A stretch of DNA of 42,719 nucleotides from a bacterium (GTDB taxonomy: Bacteria; Bdellovibrionota_B; Oligoflexia; Silvanigrellales; Silvanigrellaceae). A program made the translations under genes and the position numbers. This document shows positions 24,756-33,278 of the stretch, one piece after another. The stretch lies in contig RGDM01000025.1 in assembly GCA_009918675.1 (NCBI GenBank), positions 1 through 42,719 on the forward strand. Direction: 5' to 3'. The stretch's first letter is position 1, and each line of letters starts with the position of its first letter. The notes beneath the pieces are model-generated. The model was not told the origin of the DNA. It did no database searches and saw nothing but the letters and a program-made list of their open reading frames with translations.

Positions 24756-26888
24756 ATGTTCTGGCGTGCATTGTCTCTGCGGAGTAAGCTTTTGCTGCTC
24801 ACGTTGGCCGGATTCGTCGCTCTCGGAGTGTTCTCGATTGTACAAATTCAGAATTCATTCCAGAGCCGTTTTTCAACAATGAAAAATGATTATCGTTCGC
24901 GTGCTGCAGGAGCAGCTCTTGATGTCGCCTCAGCATATTTTGACCACTATTGGAACGTGCAAAATTTTGCGACGAACACCGTCTTTCAATCGGCCAATCG
25001 CGAAGCAATGACGCAAGTTTTGAATGGATATATTGAAACTTATAAAGTTTACGATGCAATTGTCTTTGTCGATTCAAGCGGAAAATTTATTGCGGCAAAC
25101 AGCAAGACTTTTGATGGTCGATTGCTCGAGACAAAACTTATGGAAGGCCGATCTTTTGCAGAGACTCTCTGGTTTCAGAAGTCAGCGAAGGGTGAATTTT
25201 TTGAGGACAAAGCAAGAGGCTTCAAAGGAACAGTTGTTGAGGATCTGCAGATCGATCCTCTGTCAACAGCGTTTACTGGCAGTCCGCAATATGGAATGAG
25301 TTTTTCGAGGCCAGTGTTTGCCGCTGATGGACATCTTCAAGGTGTTCTTACAGCCCGCGCGAGCCTCCGCTACATCGAGAATCAATTGAAAGATGTTTTC
25401 GATTTGATGAAGTTGTCTGGTTACAACACGAGCCAGGTGATGATGCTCAACCGTGAAGGGTTGCTGCTCGCAGAAATCTCTCAAGATTTACTTGCAGAGA
25501 GCGGTGAGATTAAAAGAAATTCAGACAAAATTATGCGCTGGAACGTTGCCACACAGCAAGGACAAATCGCGGCACAGGATGTTGTGGTGGGACGATCGGG
25601 TGCTATTGTTGAGACCGATCGGTTGTCGCGAATTGATAGGCTCTGGGGCTTTCAGCCACTGAAAGACGCTCGGTTCCCTGAACAACTTGGCTGGTCTGTT
25701 GTGATCTCCGCTGCAACAGATGAGGTTTTTCATGATTTGATCGCTCAGCGCAGAGTTTTTTATGCGGGATTCGTGTTTTTGTTTTCGCTCGTTGGTCTGT
25801 TTGGCTACGGCTTTGCTCAGAGGCTTGATCGGGAATTTTTGGAATATTCGAGCCGGATAAGAGACGAATCTGAGCGTCTTGTTGAGCTTGGCGACGGCCT
25901 TGGAAACGTTCTGCAAAAAGCTATGCATGCTGATCAAGGCCAGCATTCAAAGGTTGATCTGGCAAGTGAGTCGGGCAAAGATCTTTTTGCAAAAACAGAT
26001 GACTTCGAAAAATCTCTTGAGCTTTCTGTCCATAATGCTTTGTCGCTGCACGAGAAGGCAAATCAAAGTGAAAAATCGGTTCGCCAACTCACTGAGCAAA
26101 TAGCGATTGCAAGCACATCTGCCGAGCAGCTCGCGAATGTTGATGCTTTGCTCAAAGATGTTTCTCAAAAAATGACACTGATTAACGAAAGCATCTTTAA
26201 GGCACAGTTGCTTGGCTTCAATGCTTCTATTGAGGCGGCGCGTGCAGGGAGTCATGGCAAAGGATTTGCGCATGTCGCGGGCGAGCTCGAGGGGCTTGCT
26301 CAAGTCGCTGGCAATGCGTCGCGCGGTTTATTGGAGTGTTTGGCAAAGACTCAAAGCGAAATGAATTTGATTGGCTCCGCAATCAAAAAGAGCGTGGCGG
26401 AAGGCGAAACGCTGATTGGCGGAACGCTTGAGACAGTGAAGTCCTTTGAGTCAGAATTTGAGCGCTTTGCAGAGTCTATTGAGTCGATGCGTCTTGCCTT
26501 GCTGCAAAGAGACGAGGACATTAAAAAGGTCTTTGCAGCGGTGAACACACTTGATGATACGACGAGTCGGAATCAATTTGTTTTCAGCGAGCTCAAGCGC
26601 GGCGTGCAAGAGATGAGAAACCAGAGCTACCAATTTGATGAGCTCATGAACGATATGACGCAAATGATTAAAGGTCAGCGAGTCAGGCAGCGGGCACGTC
26701 GAGGCGGAGAGGCTGAATCTTCAATGTTCAGTATGGGCGCCGAGATTTCGCCCGACAAGATGCGCGCAGATGCCGTAGACAGACTTGCGCAGAAGATGCG
26801 TCCACGTCTGGTTGTGAAGACAGAAGATCATGAACCCGAGGTGACTGAGTTGGGTGTCGAAGAGAATCAATCGCGGCGGGTGGGTTAG
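24756..26888 (+). CDS. Methyl-accepting chemotaxis-type receptor with Cache-like sensor
   Basis: The 710-residue product has TM1 (about 10-30), a periplasmic Cache-like sensor of about 300 residues (IVFVDSSGKFIAANS; MSFSRPVFAADGHLQGVLTARAS), TM2 (about 334-355), then a coiled-coil cytoplasmic part without a recognisable HAMP domain. The hairpin tip is IFKAQLLGFNASIEAARAG at about 480-498, then KGFAHVAGELEGLA. FNASIEAARAG is close to the receptor consensus, but QTN is KAQ and the EVR that normally follows is ELE, placing Glu512 where Arg is near-invariant. The C-terminus has a basic RVRQRARRGG stretch and no CheR-binding pentapeptide. The ATG at 24756 follows GGGGGA at 7 bases. Confidence 0.88.
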   Translation: MFWRALSLRSKLLLLTLAGFVALGVFSIVQIQNSFQSRFSTMKNDYRSRAAGAALDVASAYFDHYWNVQNFATNTVFQSANREAMTQVLNGYIETYKVYDAIVFVDSSGKFIAANSKTFDGRLLETKLMEGRSFAETLWFQKSAKGEFFEDKARGFKGTVVEDLQIDPLSTAFTGSPQYGMSFSRPVFAADGHLQGVLTARASLRYIENQLKDVFDLMKLSGYNTSQVMMLNREGLLLAEISQDLLAESGEIKRNSDKIMRWNVATQQGQIAAQDVVVGRSGAIVETDRLSRIDRLWGFQPLKDARFPEQLGWSVVISAATDEVFHDLIAQRRVFYAGFVFLFSLVGLFGYGFAQRLDREFLEYSSRIRDESERLVELGDGLGNVLQKAMHADQGQHSKVDLASESGKDLFAKTDDFEKSLELSVHNALSLHEKANQSEKSVRQLTEQIAIASTSAEQLANVDALLKDVSQKMTLINESIFKAQLLGFNASIEAARAGSHGKGFAHVAGELEGLAQVAGNASRGLLECLAKTQSEMNLIGSAIKKSVAEGETLIGGTLETVKSFESEFERFAESIESMRLALLQRDEDIKKVFAAVNTLDDTTSRNQFVFSELKRGVQEMRNQSYQFDELMNDMTQMIKGQRVRQRARRGGEAESSMFSMGAEISPDKMRADAVDRLAQKMRPRLVVKTEDHEPEVTELGVEENQSRRVG

Positions 26889-26936
26889 ATTGTTGCGGCT
26901 GGTGGTGGAGACTTCTTCGTTGGAGATCTTTTTTAC

Positions 26937-28127
26937 ATGCAATTCTCATTGAAAAGCTCCGTTTCTATCACACTTTTATTCGCTGCTGCATCACTATTTG
27001 CCACAGCTTGTAAGTCGCGTCGATTTGGCGAGTCAGGGAGTTCTCCAGATTCACTTGCGGATCCGCATAAGCTTCCCGCCACGGGTCCTTGGTTTGAGGG
27101 TTGGTACGTTCGCATGACCCCAACTTCAGGAACCGATCGCTCTTTGGGCGCCATTGTAGGCTCGTATCTGCCGCCCGGGGAACGTCGTTCAGCAAAAGAA
27201 GAGACAGGCCTGAGTGGTTATGCCGCTATTCTCGATGGCGGCTCGGCAGGCAGTGCATTAAGATCATTCGAAGCATTTCCGAACAACAGTCGCCTTTTCT
27301 TGAATACGTCAGATGCTGTCAATCGCGATCCTGCGCCGGGTGGACCTGCATCTTTTCGTTGGGCATCGGAGGGAGTGGGCGAATTTACTGCTGAGGGTTT
27401 GAATCTCAATCTACCCGACGGTGCGTCTCTCAAGGCTCGATGGCATGACGTTGCGCCTTGGAGCGCAAGTGGTTTGGGTCCTGAGGGCATCATCAGTCTA
27501 TTCCGTGCTTTTCCGCTTCATTGGTTTGTTTATAGCGTCAGATCAAAAGTTGATTTTGATGCCGTTCTTCCAGACCCCTCTGCAAGCGGAAAATTCCAAC
27601 ATGTCACGGGCAGTGGCTTCGCTCATTTTGAGAAAAATTGGGGTGTTGCATTTCCTGCCAGTTATGTCTGGATGCAGGCGTATAATTCAGAACAAAATCG
27701 GAGTCTCGCATTGGCGGGCGGAACCCCGATTAGAGTTGGCCCCGACGGCCCCGAGGCGTGGCTTGTTGGATATCGGAGTGCACTCTATAACCAAGACTTT
27801 GCACCGCAAAATATTGGTACGTTCTACGAGAGCGTGATCGATGGTTGTAAGGGGAGCTTCTCATTAACGTCATCATTTTTGGATCGCAGACTGGTTGTCA
27901 CGGCTCAAGCGGAACGTCCAAGTTTTGGTGGAATTGCAATTCCAAAAGAGTCTGGCTTTGAGAAAAATGGCTCGGAGCAATCTTTTCAGACAAAAATCAC
28001 CGCGCAGCTGTTTGAAGTCACTCCGCTCTCGCCCTCACGCGCTGGCGATAGGCTTCTTGAACAAACAGTTTTTGCGGCAGGGGCACTTGAATTTGGTGCG
28101 GGATATAAATGCCCAAATCAACAGTAA
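26937..28127 (+). CDS. Tocopherol cyclase-like lipoprotein
   Basis: The 396-residue product has a signal sequence with a Cys at FATAC, so it is probably lipid-anchored. The mature chain has WFEGWYVRM at the start and GFAHFEKNWGVAFPASYVWMQ in the middle, which resemble the GWYY and AEKNWGxxFPxxWxWxQ blocks of the plant/cyanobacterial tocopherol cyclase family, a lipocalin-like fold. It is unlikely to make tocopherol here, and bacterial members are of unknown function; a lipid- or quinone-binding role is a guess. It lies 48 bases after the receptor gene on the same strand and could be read through with it. Confidence 0.65.
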   Translation: MQFSLKSSVSITLLFAAASLFATACKSRRFGESGSSPDSLADPHKLPATGPWFEGWYVRMTPTSGTDRSLGAIVGSYLPPGERRSAKEETGLSGYAAILDGGSAGSALRSFEAFPNNSRLFLNTSDAVNRDPAPGGPASFRWASEGVGEFTAEGLNLNLPDGASLKARWHDVAPWSASGLGPEGIISLFRAFPLHWFVYSVRSKVDFDAVLPDPSASGKFQHVTGSGFAHFEKNWGVAFPASYVWMQAYNSEQNRSLALAGGTPIRVGPDGPEAWLVGYRSALYNQDFAPQNIGTFYESVIDGCKGSFSLTSSFLDRRLVVTAQAERPSFGGIAIPKESGFEKNGSEQSFQTKITAQLFEVTPLSPSRAGDRLLEQTVFAAGALEFGAGYKCPNQQ

Positions 28128-28128
28128 A

Positions 28129-30111
28129 TCATGAAGGCTCGCAGCTATCCCCGCCGCATGCCCAATCAATAAACCTGTCGTCGCGGCCGTGTGTGAGGCC
28201 TTCGCCAATAATCGAAAAGTCAATGTCTTTTGGAAGAGAATCGACGCGTAAACGATATTCAGTATCGCTCAGGCTCGCAAACGGTGCTTGTAGATAAGAA
28301 CCGCCGTCGTCTGGAAGCAGGCTCACTCCGCTAAAGTTATTTTTGTTTCTGACCATCCAAGCACGAATGGCGTCTTGCTCCTGCTTTGTATAACTCACCG
28401 TCACACTGACATTGTGGGGGTTGGGTCCGCGTCTGTGGGTGGGCAAAATCCAATTCTGAGTCATATATCGACAACGTTCAAGAAGCTGAACCGCGCCTTC
28501 GTTCTTACGCAGTAAAGCTCCGTCGTGATTGATAGGGAAAGCAACAACCAGCCCACCTTCTTGACCAACATCCTTTTCAAGGAACGAGCCGCTGTCTGGT
28601 TCACCCACTGCTGCAATCGAACACAGATATCGGCCGAGAGAAGAGTCACGTTCAAGTCTGACTCTTCTGAGATATGTTCGGTCGTGGGCAGCATGGATTC
28701 CTGACGTCACGCCAAGCTCTGCTGACTCAGTTCCTGAAGGCTTGATGGTTCCAATCCGCGCAGCATTGGGCATACCGAGCTTCTTTGAGAACATTTCGTC
28801 TGTATCAAGGGCGAGCATCGCAGCCTGTCTGAGCAGGTCTTCTTTACAGACCAAATCCCACGCCAGCGCCAGCCCCGTGAAACTCACACCCAAAAGTGAT
28901 TCCTGCTCGCAATTGGTTTGCCACTCGCGCGAAATGTAATGAAATGAGGTGTAGTTTTTTTGCAGAACACCAATGAAAGTTGCCGCTCGCACGGCAAGCA
29001 AAAATTCTTGTTGGTTGCGGCATGCAGCGACATTCACTGATGTCAGGTTGCAGAAGGCCTTGAGCGCAACCTCGTGGCATGGATTGTAGAACCAATTTGG
29101 ATCGTTCATCAAACTTAATCCAGGCTCTCCGCTTTGGCTGGCATAACAGGCATCAAGAATTGCTGCGAGTTTGTCGTCGAAATTTGCATCCGAACGTAAC
29201 AGTCGGGCACTGATGTTGGTTCGCGCCCGCCAGGGAGCCTTTTCCCACCAACGCCCCAATTTATAAGTCAACATCCCTTGGCTATCTGCGTCGAAGAGAC
29301 AGATAAGCGCAGCACGCCGAACTCCGCCAACCACAACCACTTCTGCGAGCATGCAAACAATATCTGCGCATTCGACGTCGGTCAGATGACGCCCTTGGGC
29401 GCCAATGAGAATATCGCGAACGCGTTCGTGTGCTTGTCGCAATGGCTCGGGTCCACTTGCGGTTCCTCCGGTTGTCAGCGGTGTGCCTCGAGCACGAATC
29501 AGCCCATAATTGAATTCAACGCGTGGATTGAGAAAAAGGATGCGAATGCTGTCTGCCCAAGATTCTTTGCTGTCATCAATAACAAATTGTTCGTCATGAC
29601 CATGGGAGATTTTTGGAAGTTGAGAAATAAATTGCCGTTCGACGGAAAATCCTTGTCCGGTGCCGCACATTAAGATGTAAAGGAAGTCAGAAAACTTTTG
29701 CACCGAGTCGAGACCCTGCCCCGCGCAATTGAACATTCGCACATTCTCGCGCTGTATGGGTTCGCCTCCGAATTGAAAGGAGCGCATGCTGGGTCGAACG
29801 TGACCTGAGTAGACCCAGCGGAAGGCGTCGTGAATTTGCTGAGACAAAAGAGGAAAACGATCGAGATGCATCGCCTCAACGCGAGCAATAGTTTCGTGGC
29901 GTGTCTCCTTGCGGCCCGACTCTGTGACAAGTGGATAGGTTCTGTAAAAGACAAATTCAGAAAGAAGGCGCAGTCCCCTATCCATGTCACGGTATCCTTT
30001 CGCGCGCTCAACGTCTGCGCTAAAGCGAGCTCTCTTGTTGCTTGGGCGATGCTGATATCGGTTGATGCCGCCCAGTGACGTGAACAGTGCTCGCCTGTGG
30101 TCCTTTTTCAC
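28129..30111 (-). CDS. nrdJ: Adenosylcobalamin-dependent ribonucleoside-triphosphate reductase (class II)
   Basis: This enzyme makes deoxynucleotides using a B12-derived radical and needs no oxygen. The protein (about 660 residues from this start) has MFNCAG with the first redox Cys, LMCGTGQGFSVE, NPCHEVAL with the thiyl-radical Cys and essential Glu, FCNLTSVNV with the second redox Cys, LLPDDGGSYLQAPF, and the C-terminal swinging pair ACGGDSC, the pattern of the monomeric Lactobacillus-type enzyme. The N-terminus is uncertain. GTG 30111 keeps residues that align with the family before FVFYRTY and gives a 92-base overlap with the HPF gene; ATG 29985, behind AAAGGA, would avoid the overlap but shorten the protein. 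Confidence 0.9.
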   Translation of the reverse strand: MKKDHRRALFTSLGGINRYQHRPSNKRARFSADVERAKGYRDMDRGLRLLSEFVFYRTYPLVTESGRKETRHETIARVEAMHLDRFPLLSQQIHDAFRWVYSGHVRPSMRSFQFGGEPIQRENVRMFNCAGQGLDSVQKFSDFLYILMCGTGQGFSVERQFISQLPKISHGHDEQFVIDDSKESWADSIRILFLNPRVEFNYGLIRARGTPLTTGGTASGPEPLRQAHERVRDILIGAQGRHLTDVECADIVCMLAEVVVVGGVRRAALICLFDADSQGMLTYKLGRWWEKAPWRARTNISARLLRSDANFDDKLAAILDACYASQSGEPGLSLMNDPNWFYNPCHEVALKAFCNLTSVNVAACRNQQEFLLAVRAATFIGVLQKNYTSFHYISREWQTNCEQESLLGVSFTGLALAWDLVCKEDLLRQAAMLALDTDEMFSKKLGMPNAARIGTIKPSGTESAELGVTSGIHAAHDRTYLRRVRLERDSSLGRYLCSIAAVGEPDSGSFLEKDVGQEGGLVVAFPINHDGALLRKNEGAVQLLERCRYMTQNWILPTHRRGPNPHNVSVTVSYTKQEQDAIRAWMVRNKNNFSGVSLLPDDGGSYLQAPFASLSDTEYRLRVDSLPKDIDFSIIGEGLTHGRDDRFIDWACGGDSCEPS

Positions 30112-30616
30112 CAAGTTCTTCTGCAAAACGAAGAACATCTCCAACAATAATCTTGTCGAAATTTCCATCCAGTACGCTGTTGCGATGAAAGTAAATTTCT
30201 CGCCCATCTTTGGTTTCGAGAATACCATAATCGTCGACATGGAAAATATCTTTGACTGCACCTGTCGGAAGACTGTCGGCCAGATGATAGTCGAAGCGGA
30301 TTTTTTCTTTGTGCCGTTCTAATTGCCGTTTAATTGCCGCAAAGGCATCCCTGATTGCAACGTTGACCTGCTCATGAGCGATATTAACCCCGACATCGCG
30401 CGCAGAAACAATTTCACTCTGAGGAGCAGAGAGATCGATGCGGACGTGAAACAGGTTTCCGCGGAGTCTGTGTTTATGCGGAGCTTCGACAATCACTCGG
30501 CAGGCTGCTACTTGGGAAAATATATGTTCCAGCTTTTTAACCCTGCGCTGAATCAGTTGCTCGACCGCGGCAGAAGGTTCCATATCGCGAAAAGAGATCT
30601 CGGTGTAGATGGTCAT
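30020..30616 (-). CDS. HPF/RaiA ribosome-associated protein fused to a cold-shock-like domain
   Basis: The 198-residue product has an N-terminal S30AE (HPF/RaiA) domain, residues 1-105, with the beta-alpha pattern and the basic helix RDAFAAIKRQLERHKEKIR. A cold-shock-like OB domain follows at about 118-182: VKDIFHVDDYGILET and REIYFHRNSVL match the GYGFI and VFFHxS RNA-binding motifs, and EKGPQASTVHV matches the KGPQAxNV end. HPF proteins bind the small subunit and silence or dimerise ribosomes; the OB domain would add RNA contact. AAGGA lies 8 bases before the ATG. nrdJ follows, probably overlapping. The fusion is a known but less common layout. Confidence 0.85.
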   Translation of the reverse strand: MTIYTEISFRDMEPSAAVEQLIQRRVKKLEHIFSQVAACRVIVEAPHKHRLRGNLFHVRIDLSAPQSEIVSARDVGVNIAHEQVNVAIRDAFAAIKRQLERHKEKIRFDYHLADSLPTGAVKDIFHVDDYGILETKDGREIYFHRNSVLDGNFDKIIVGDVLRFAEELGEKGPQASTVHVTGRHQPISASPKQQESSL

Positions 30617-30750
30617 GAGCTTATCCTTTCGCTGTTTTCCAAGGTTTGTGACGTGTGTTCAGAAGCTTATCGCAGTGACACAAGGTTAATCCGTTCGTGT
30701 TGTTACCGCGAGTCTTCTGTAAGTTCATTTAGGTAAGATTTTTTGCAAGA

Positions 30751-30766
30751 CATTCTCTGCAGAATG
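30751..30766. promoter_or_regulatory. Inverted repeat upstream of lon
   Basis: CATTCT-CTGC-AGAATG is a 6-4-6 inverted repeat about 62 bases before the lon start. A TTGCAA at 30743-30748 could be a -35 element, which would put the repeat in the promoter spacer; the matching -10 is poor. It does not match the CIRCE consensus. A role as operator is a guess. Confidence 0.3.
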
Positions 30767-30828
30767 AATGTGTCCTATTGTCTGCTTTTGGGTATCAGAG
30801 GGCCTGAAGCCGTGTTGGGGGGTGAGTG

Positions 30829-33186
30829 ATGAATCAGAACCATTTTCCCAAGAGACTTCCTTTGCTGCCTGTTCGCAACGCAGTTTTGTTCCCTCATCTT
30901 ATAGTGCCAACTTCGGTGAGTCGAACCAGTTCAGTTGCGGCCGTAGAGGCTGCGCTGGCAATGGAGGAGAAGTGGATCATTGCGGTCACTCAACGCGATG
31001 CTTCGTCAAGCGATCCGTCCGGCACCGACCTTTTTGAATATGGCACTCTCGCATTGGTTAGGCGATTTGTGCGACTCGATTCGCTTCTGGAAATCAATCT
31101 TCAAGGCTTGTATCGGGTGCGAATTGAGAATGTTCAAAATAACGGAAAATATCTTGAAGCGGATGCAATTGAGTCTCCGGTCTTGCGCAGCAACTCGCCC
31201 GAAGTGGATGCTTTACAAAGGTCTATTGTTGAACTGACAGAACGCATTCAGGATCTCAGTGGTCTCAAGGGAACCGGAAACCTTGTCCGATTGCTTCAAC
31301 AAATTCAGGATCCTCTTGGACAGGTTTATCTTCTTGCATCGCTTTTAAGTCTTGATGTTCACAAGGAACAGAGCCTGCTTGAAGCATCAACACAAGATGA
31401 GCTTTATCAACACATGGTTGATTATCTTGGATATGAAGTCGAGGTTTTGAATTTGCGTGAAAAGATTAGCACCCAGGCGGCAACCGCAATGTCGCGTGAG
31501 CAGCGCGAATACCTTTTACGACAGCAGATGCGAGCGATTCAGCAAGAGCTGGGATCTCACGATGCGGGTCAGGTCGAGCTGCAGCAGTTGAAAGAAAAGA
31601 TTGTTGCTACCAAGCCACCAGCGGAGGTGCTCAAGGATGCTCTGACCGAGTTGGAGCGGCTTGAGCAGCTCAATGTTGCTGCACCCGATTATCAGGTTCT
31701 TCGCGCACATCTTGAGCTTATTTCTGAGTTGCCTTGGAGTGTGACAACAGACGACAACCTCAATCTTCAGCGCGCCAAAGAGATTCTCGATCAAGATCAC
31801 TATGGGCTCAATGAGGTCAAGATTCGTATCCTCGAGCAACTCGTCGTAATGAAGCGCAACCGCACTGCGCGAGATCCCATTCTTTGTTTCGTGGGTCCAC
31901 CTGGAGTTGGTAAAACCTCCTTAGGTGCATCGATTGCTCGCGCACTTGGTCGGCGGTTTGAGCGGATGAGTTTGGGCGGACTTCATGATGAAGCTGAGCT
32001 GCGCGGGCATAGAAGAACATACATTGGTGCAATGCCTGGACGCATCATTCAGGCCATCCGTCGTGCGGGTGCGCGCAACCCACTGTTGATGCTTGATGAA
32101 GTGGATAAGTTGGGGCGTGATTTTCGTGGTGATCCGTCAGCGGCATTGTTGGAAATTCTTGATCCTGCACAAAACAACACCTTCCATGACAATTACCTAG
32201 ATCTTCCTTTTGATCTCTCAAAAGTTTTCTTCATTGTCACGGCAAACTCTGCAGAATCCATACCTGCACCGCTTCTTGATCGTATGGAGATGGTGCGATT
32301 GGTTGGTTATACGGATGACGAAAAGATTCACATCGCCCAATCATATCTTGTGCCAAGACAACTGCAGACGACTGGGTTAAGTCATGATCAGTGCGACTTT
32401 TCTGATGATACTCTGCGGTTCATGGTCCGCCGATTCACGCGCGAAGCGGGTGTGCGTCAGCTGGAACGGGTGATAGGTCGGGTCGCACGGAAGATTGCGC
32501 TTGGGATTGAGCAGGGGTTGCTCCCCAACGCAAAACCGAATTCATCTGATGTTGAGTCGCTTCTTGGTCTTCCTCTTTTTCCCTCCGACGCAGTGCGAAC
32601 GGGAATCCCACCCGGTGTTGCTGCCGCTTTGGCTTGGACGGAATCAGGAGGTGATGTTCTTTATGTTGAGGCGGTGTCGCTCCCTGGTGGTCGAGATATT
32701 CAACTGACCGGGCAGCTCGGCGATGTGATGCGAGAAAGCGCGCAGGCGGCGCGAAGTTTTATTTGGTCGCAGCACAAGGCATTGATGATTGATCCGGCGC
32801 ACTTTGAACAGGCAGGTTTGCATATTCATATTCCTGCAGGAGCTGTTCCTAAAGATGGGCCTTCTGCGGGAGTGACAATTGCAGCGGCACTTGCTTCGTT
32901 GTGGACAGGTCGCCCAATTCGCAGTGATACCGCAATGACCGGTGAAATGAGCCTGACTGGCCTTGTGCTTCCAGTGGGAGGAATCAAGGAAAAAGTGCTT
33001 GCTGCGCATCGAATCGGACTCAAAAGAATAGTGATGCCGGCCGGCAATCAAAGAGATCTTTCCGAGGTTCCAGAGGAAGTTCGCAATTCAATGGAATTTG
33101 TTTTGGTCAACAATATGCACGAAGTTCTAACAGCTGCTCTTGAGGTTGACGAGTTGGAATTGCGTCGGCAGCGATCCGTTTCTTGA
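30829..33186 (+). CDS. lon: ATP-dependent protease Lon
   Basis: Lon degrades misfolded and regulatory proteins in the cytoplasm. The 785-residue product has the N-terminal LON substrate domain (LPLLPVRNAVLFPHL), a coiled coil, the AAA+ module with Walker A GPPGVGKT (356-363), Walker B LLMLDEVDKL, and the protease domain with Ser679 in PKDGPSAGV and Lys722 in GGIKEK, the same residue numbers as in E. coli. The ATG at 30829 follows GGGGGGTGA; an adjacent GTG is possible. It is divergent from the HPF fusion gene with a 212-base gap. Confidence 0.96.
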   Translation: MNQNHFPKRLPLLPVRNAVLFPHLIVPTSVSRTSSVAAVEAALAMEEKWIIAVTQRDASSSDPSGTDLFEYGTLALVRRFVRLDSLLEINLQGLYRVRIENVQNNGKYLEADAIESPVLRSNSPEVDALQRSIVELTERIQDLSGLKGTGNLVRLLQQIQDPLGQVYLLASLLSLDVHKEQSLLEASTQDELYQHMVDYLGYEVEVLNLREKISTQAATAMSREQREYLLRQQMRAIQQELGSHDAGQVELQQLKEKIVATKPPAEVLKDALTELERLEQLNVAAPDYQVLRAHLELISELPWSVTTDDNLNLQRAKEILDQDHYGLNEVKIRILEQLVVMKRNRTARDPILCFVGPPGVGKTSLGASIARALGRRFERMSLGGLHDEAELRGHRRTYIGAMPGRIIQAIRRAGARNPLLMLDEVDKLGRDFRGDPSAALLEILDPAQNNTFHDNYLDLPFDLSKVFFIVTANSAESIPAPLLDRMEMVRLVGYTDDEKIHIAQSYLVPRQLQTTGLSHDQCDFSDDTLRFMVRRFTREAGVRQLERVIGRVARKIALGIEQGLLPNAKPNSSDVESLLGLPLFPSDAVRTGIPPGVAAALAWTESGGDVLYVEAVSLPGGRDIQLTGQLGDVMRESAQAARSFIWSQHKALMIDPAHFEQAGLHIHIPAGAVPKDGPSAGVTIAAALASLWTGRPIRSDTAMTGEMSLTGLVLPVGGIKEKVLAAHRIGLKRIVMPAGNQRDLSEVPEEVRNSMEFVLVNNMHEVLTAALEVDELELRRQRSVS

Positions 33187-33278
33187 ATTCAGGATCAGCA
33201 ATTGAGTTTAAAGTTAATTTCGTTCAGATCAGATGTGCAGCGTCCGCGAGTCAGCAATCTTTAAAAATTGGAGGCATT

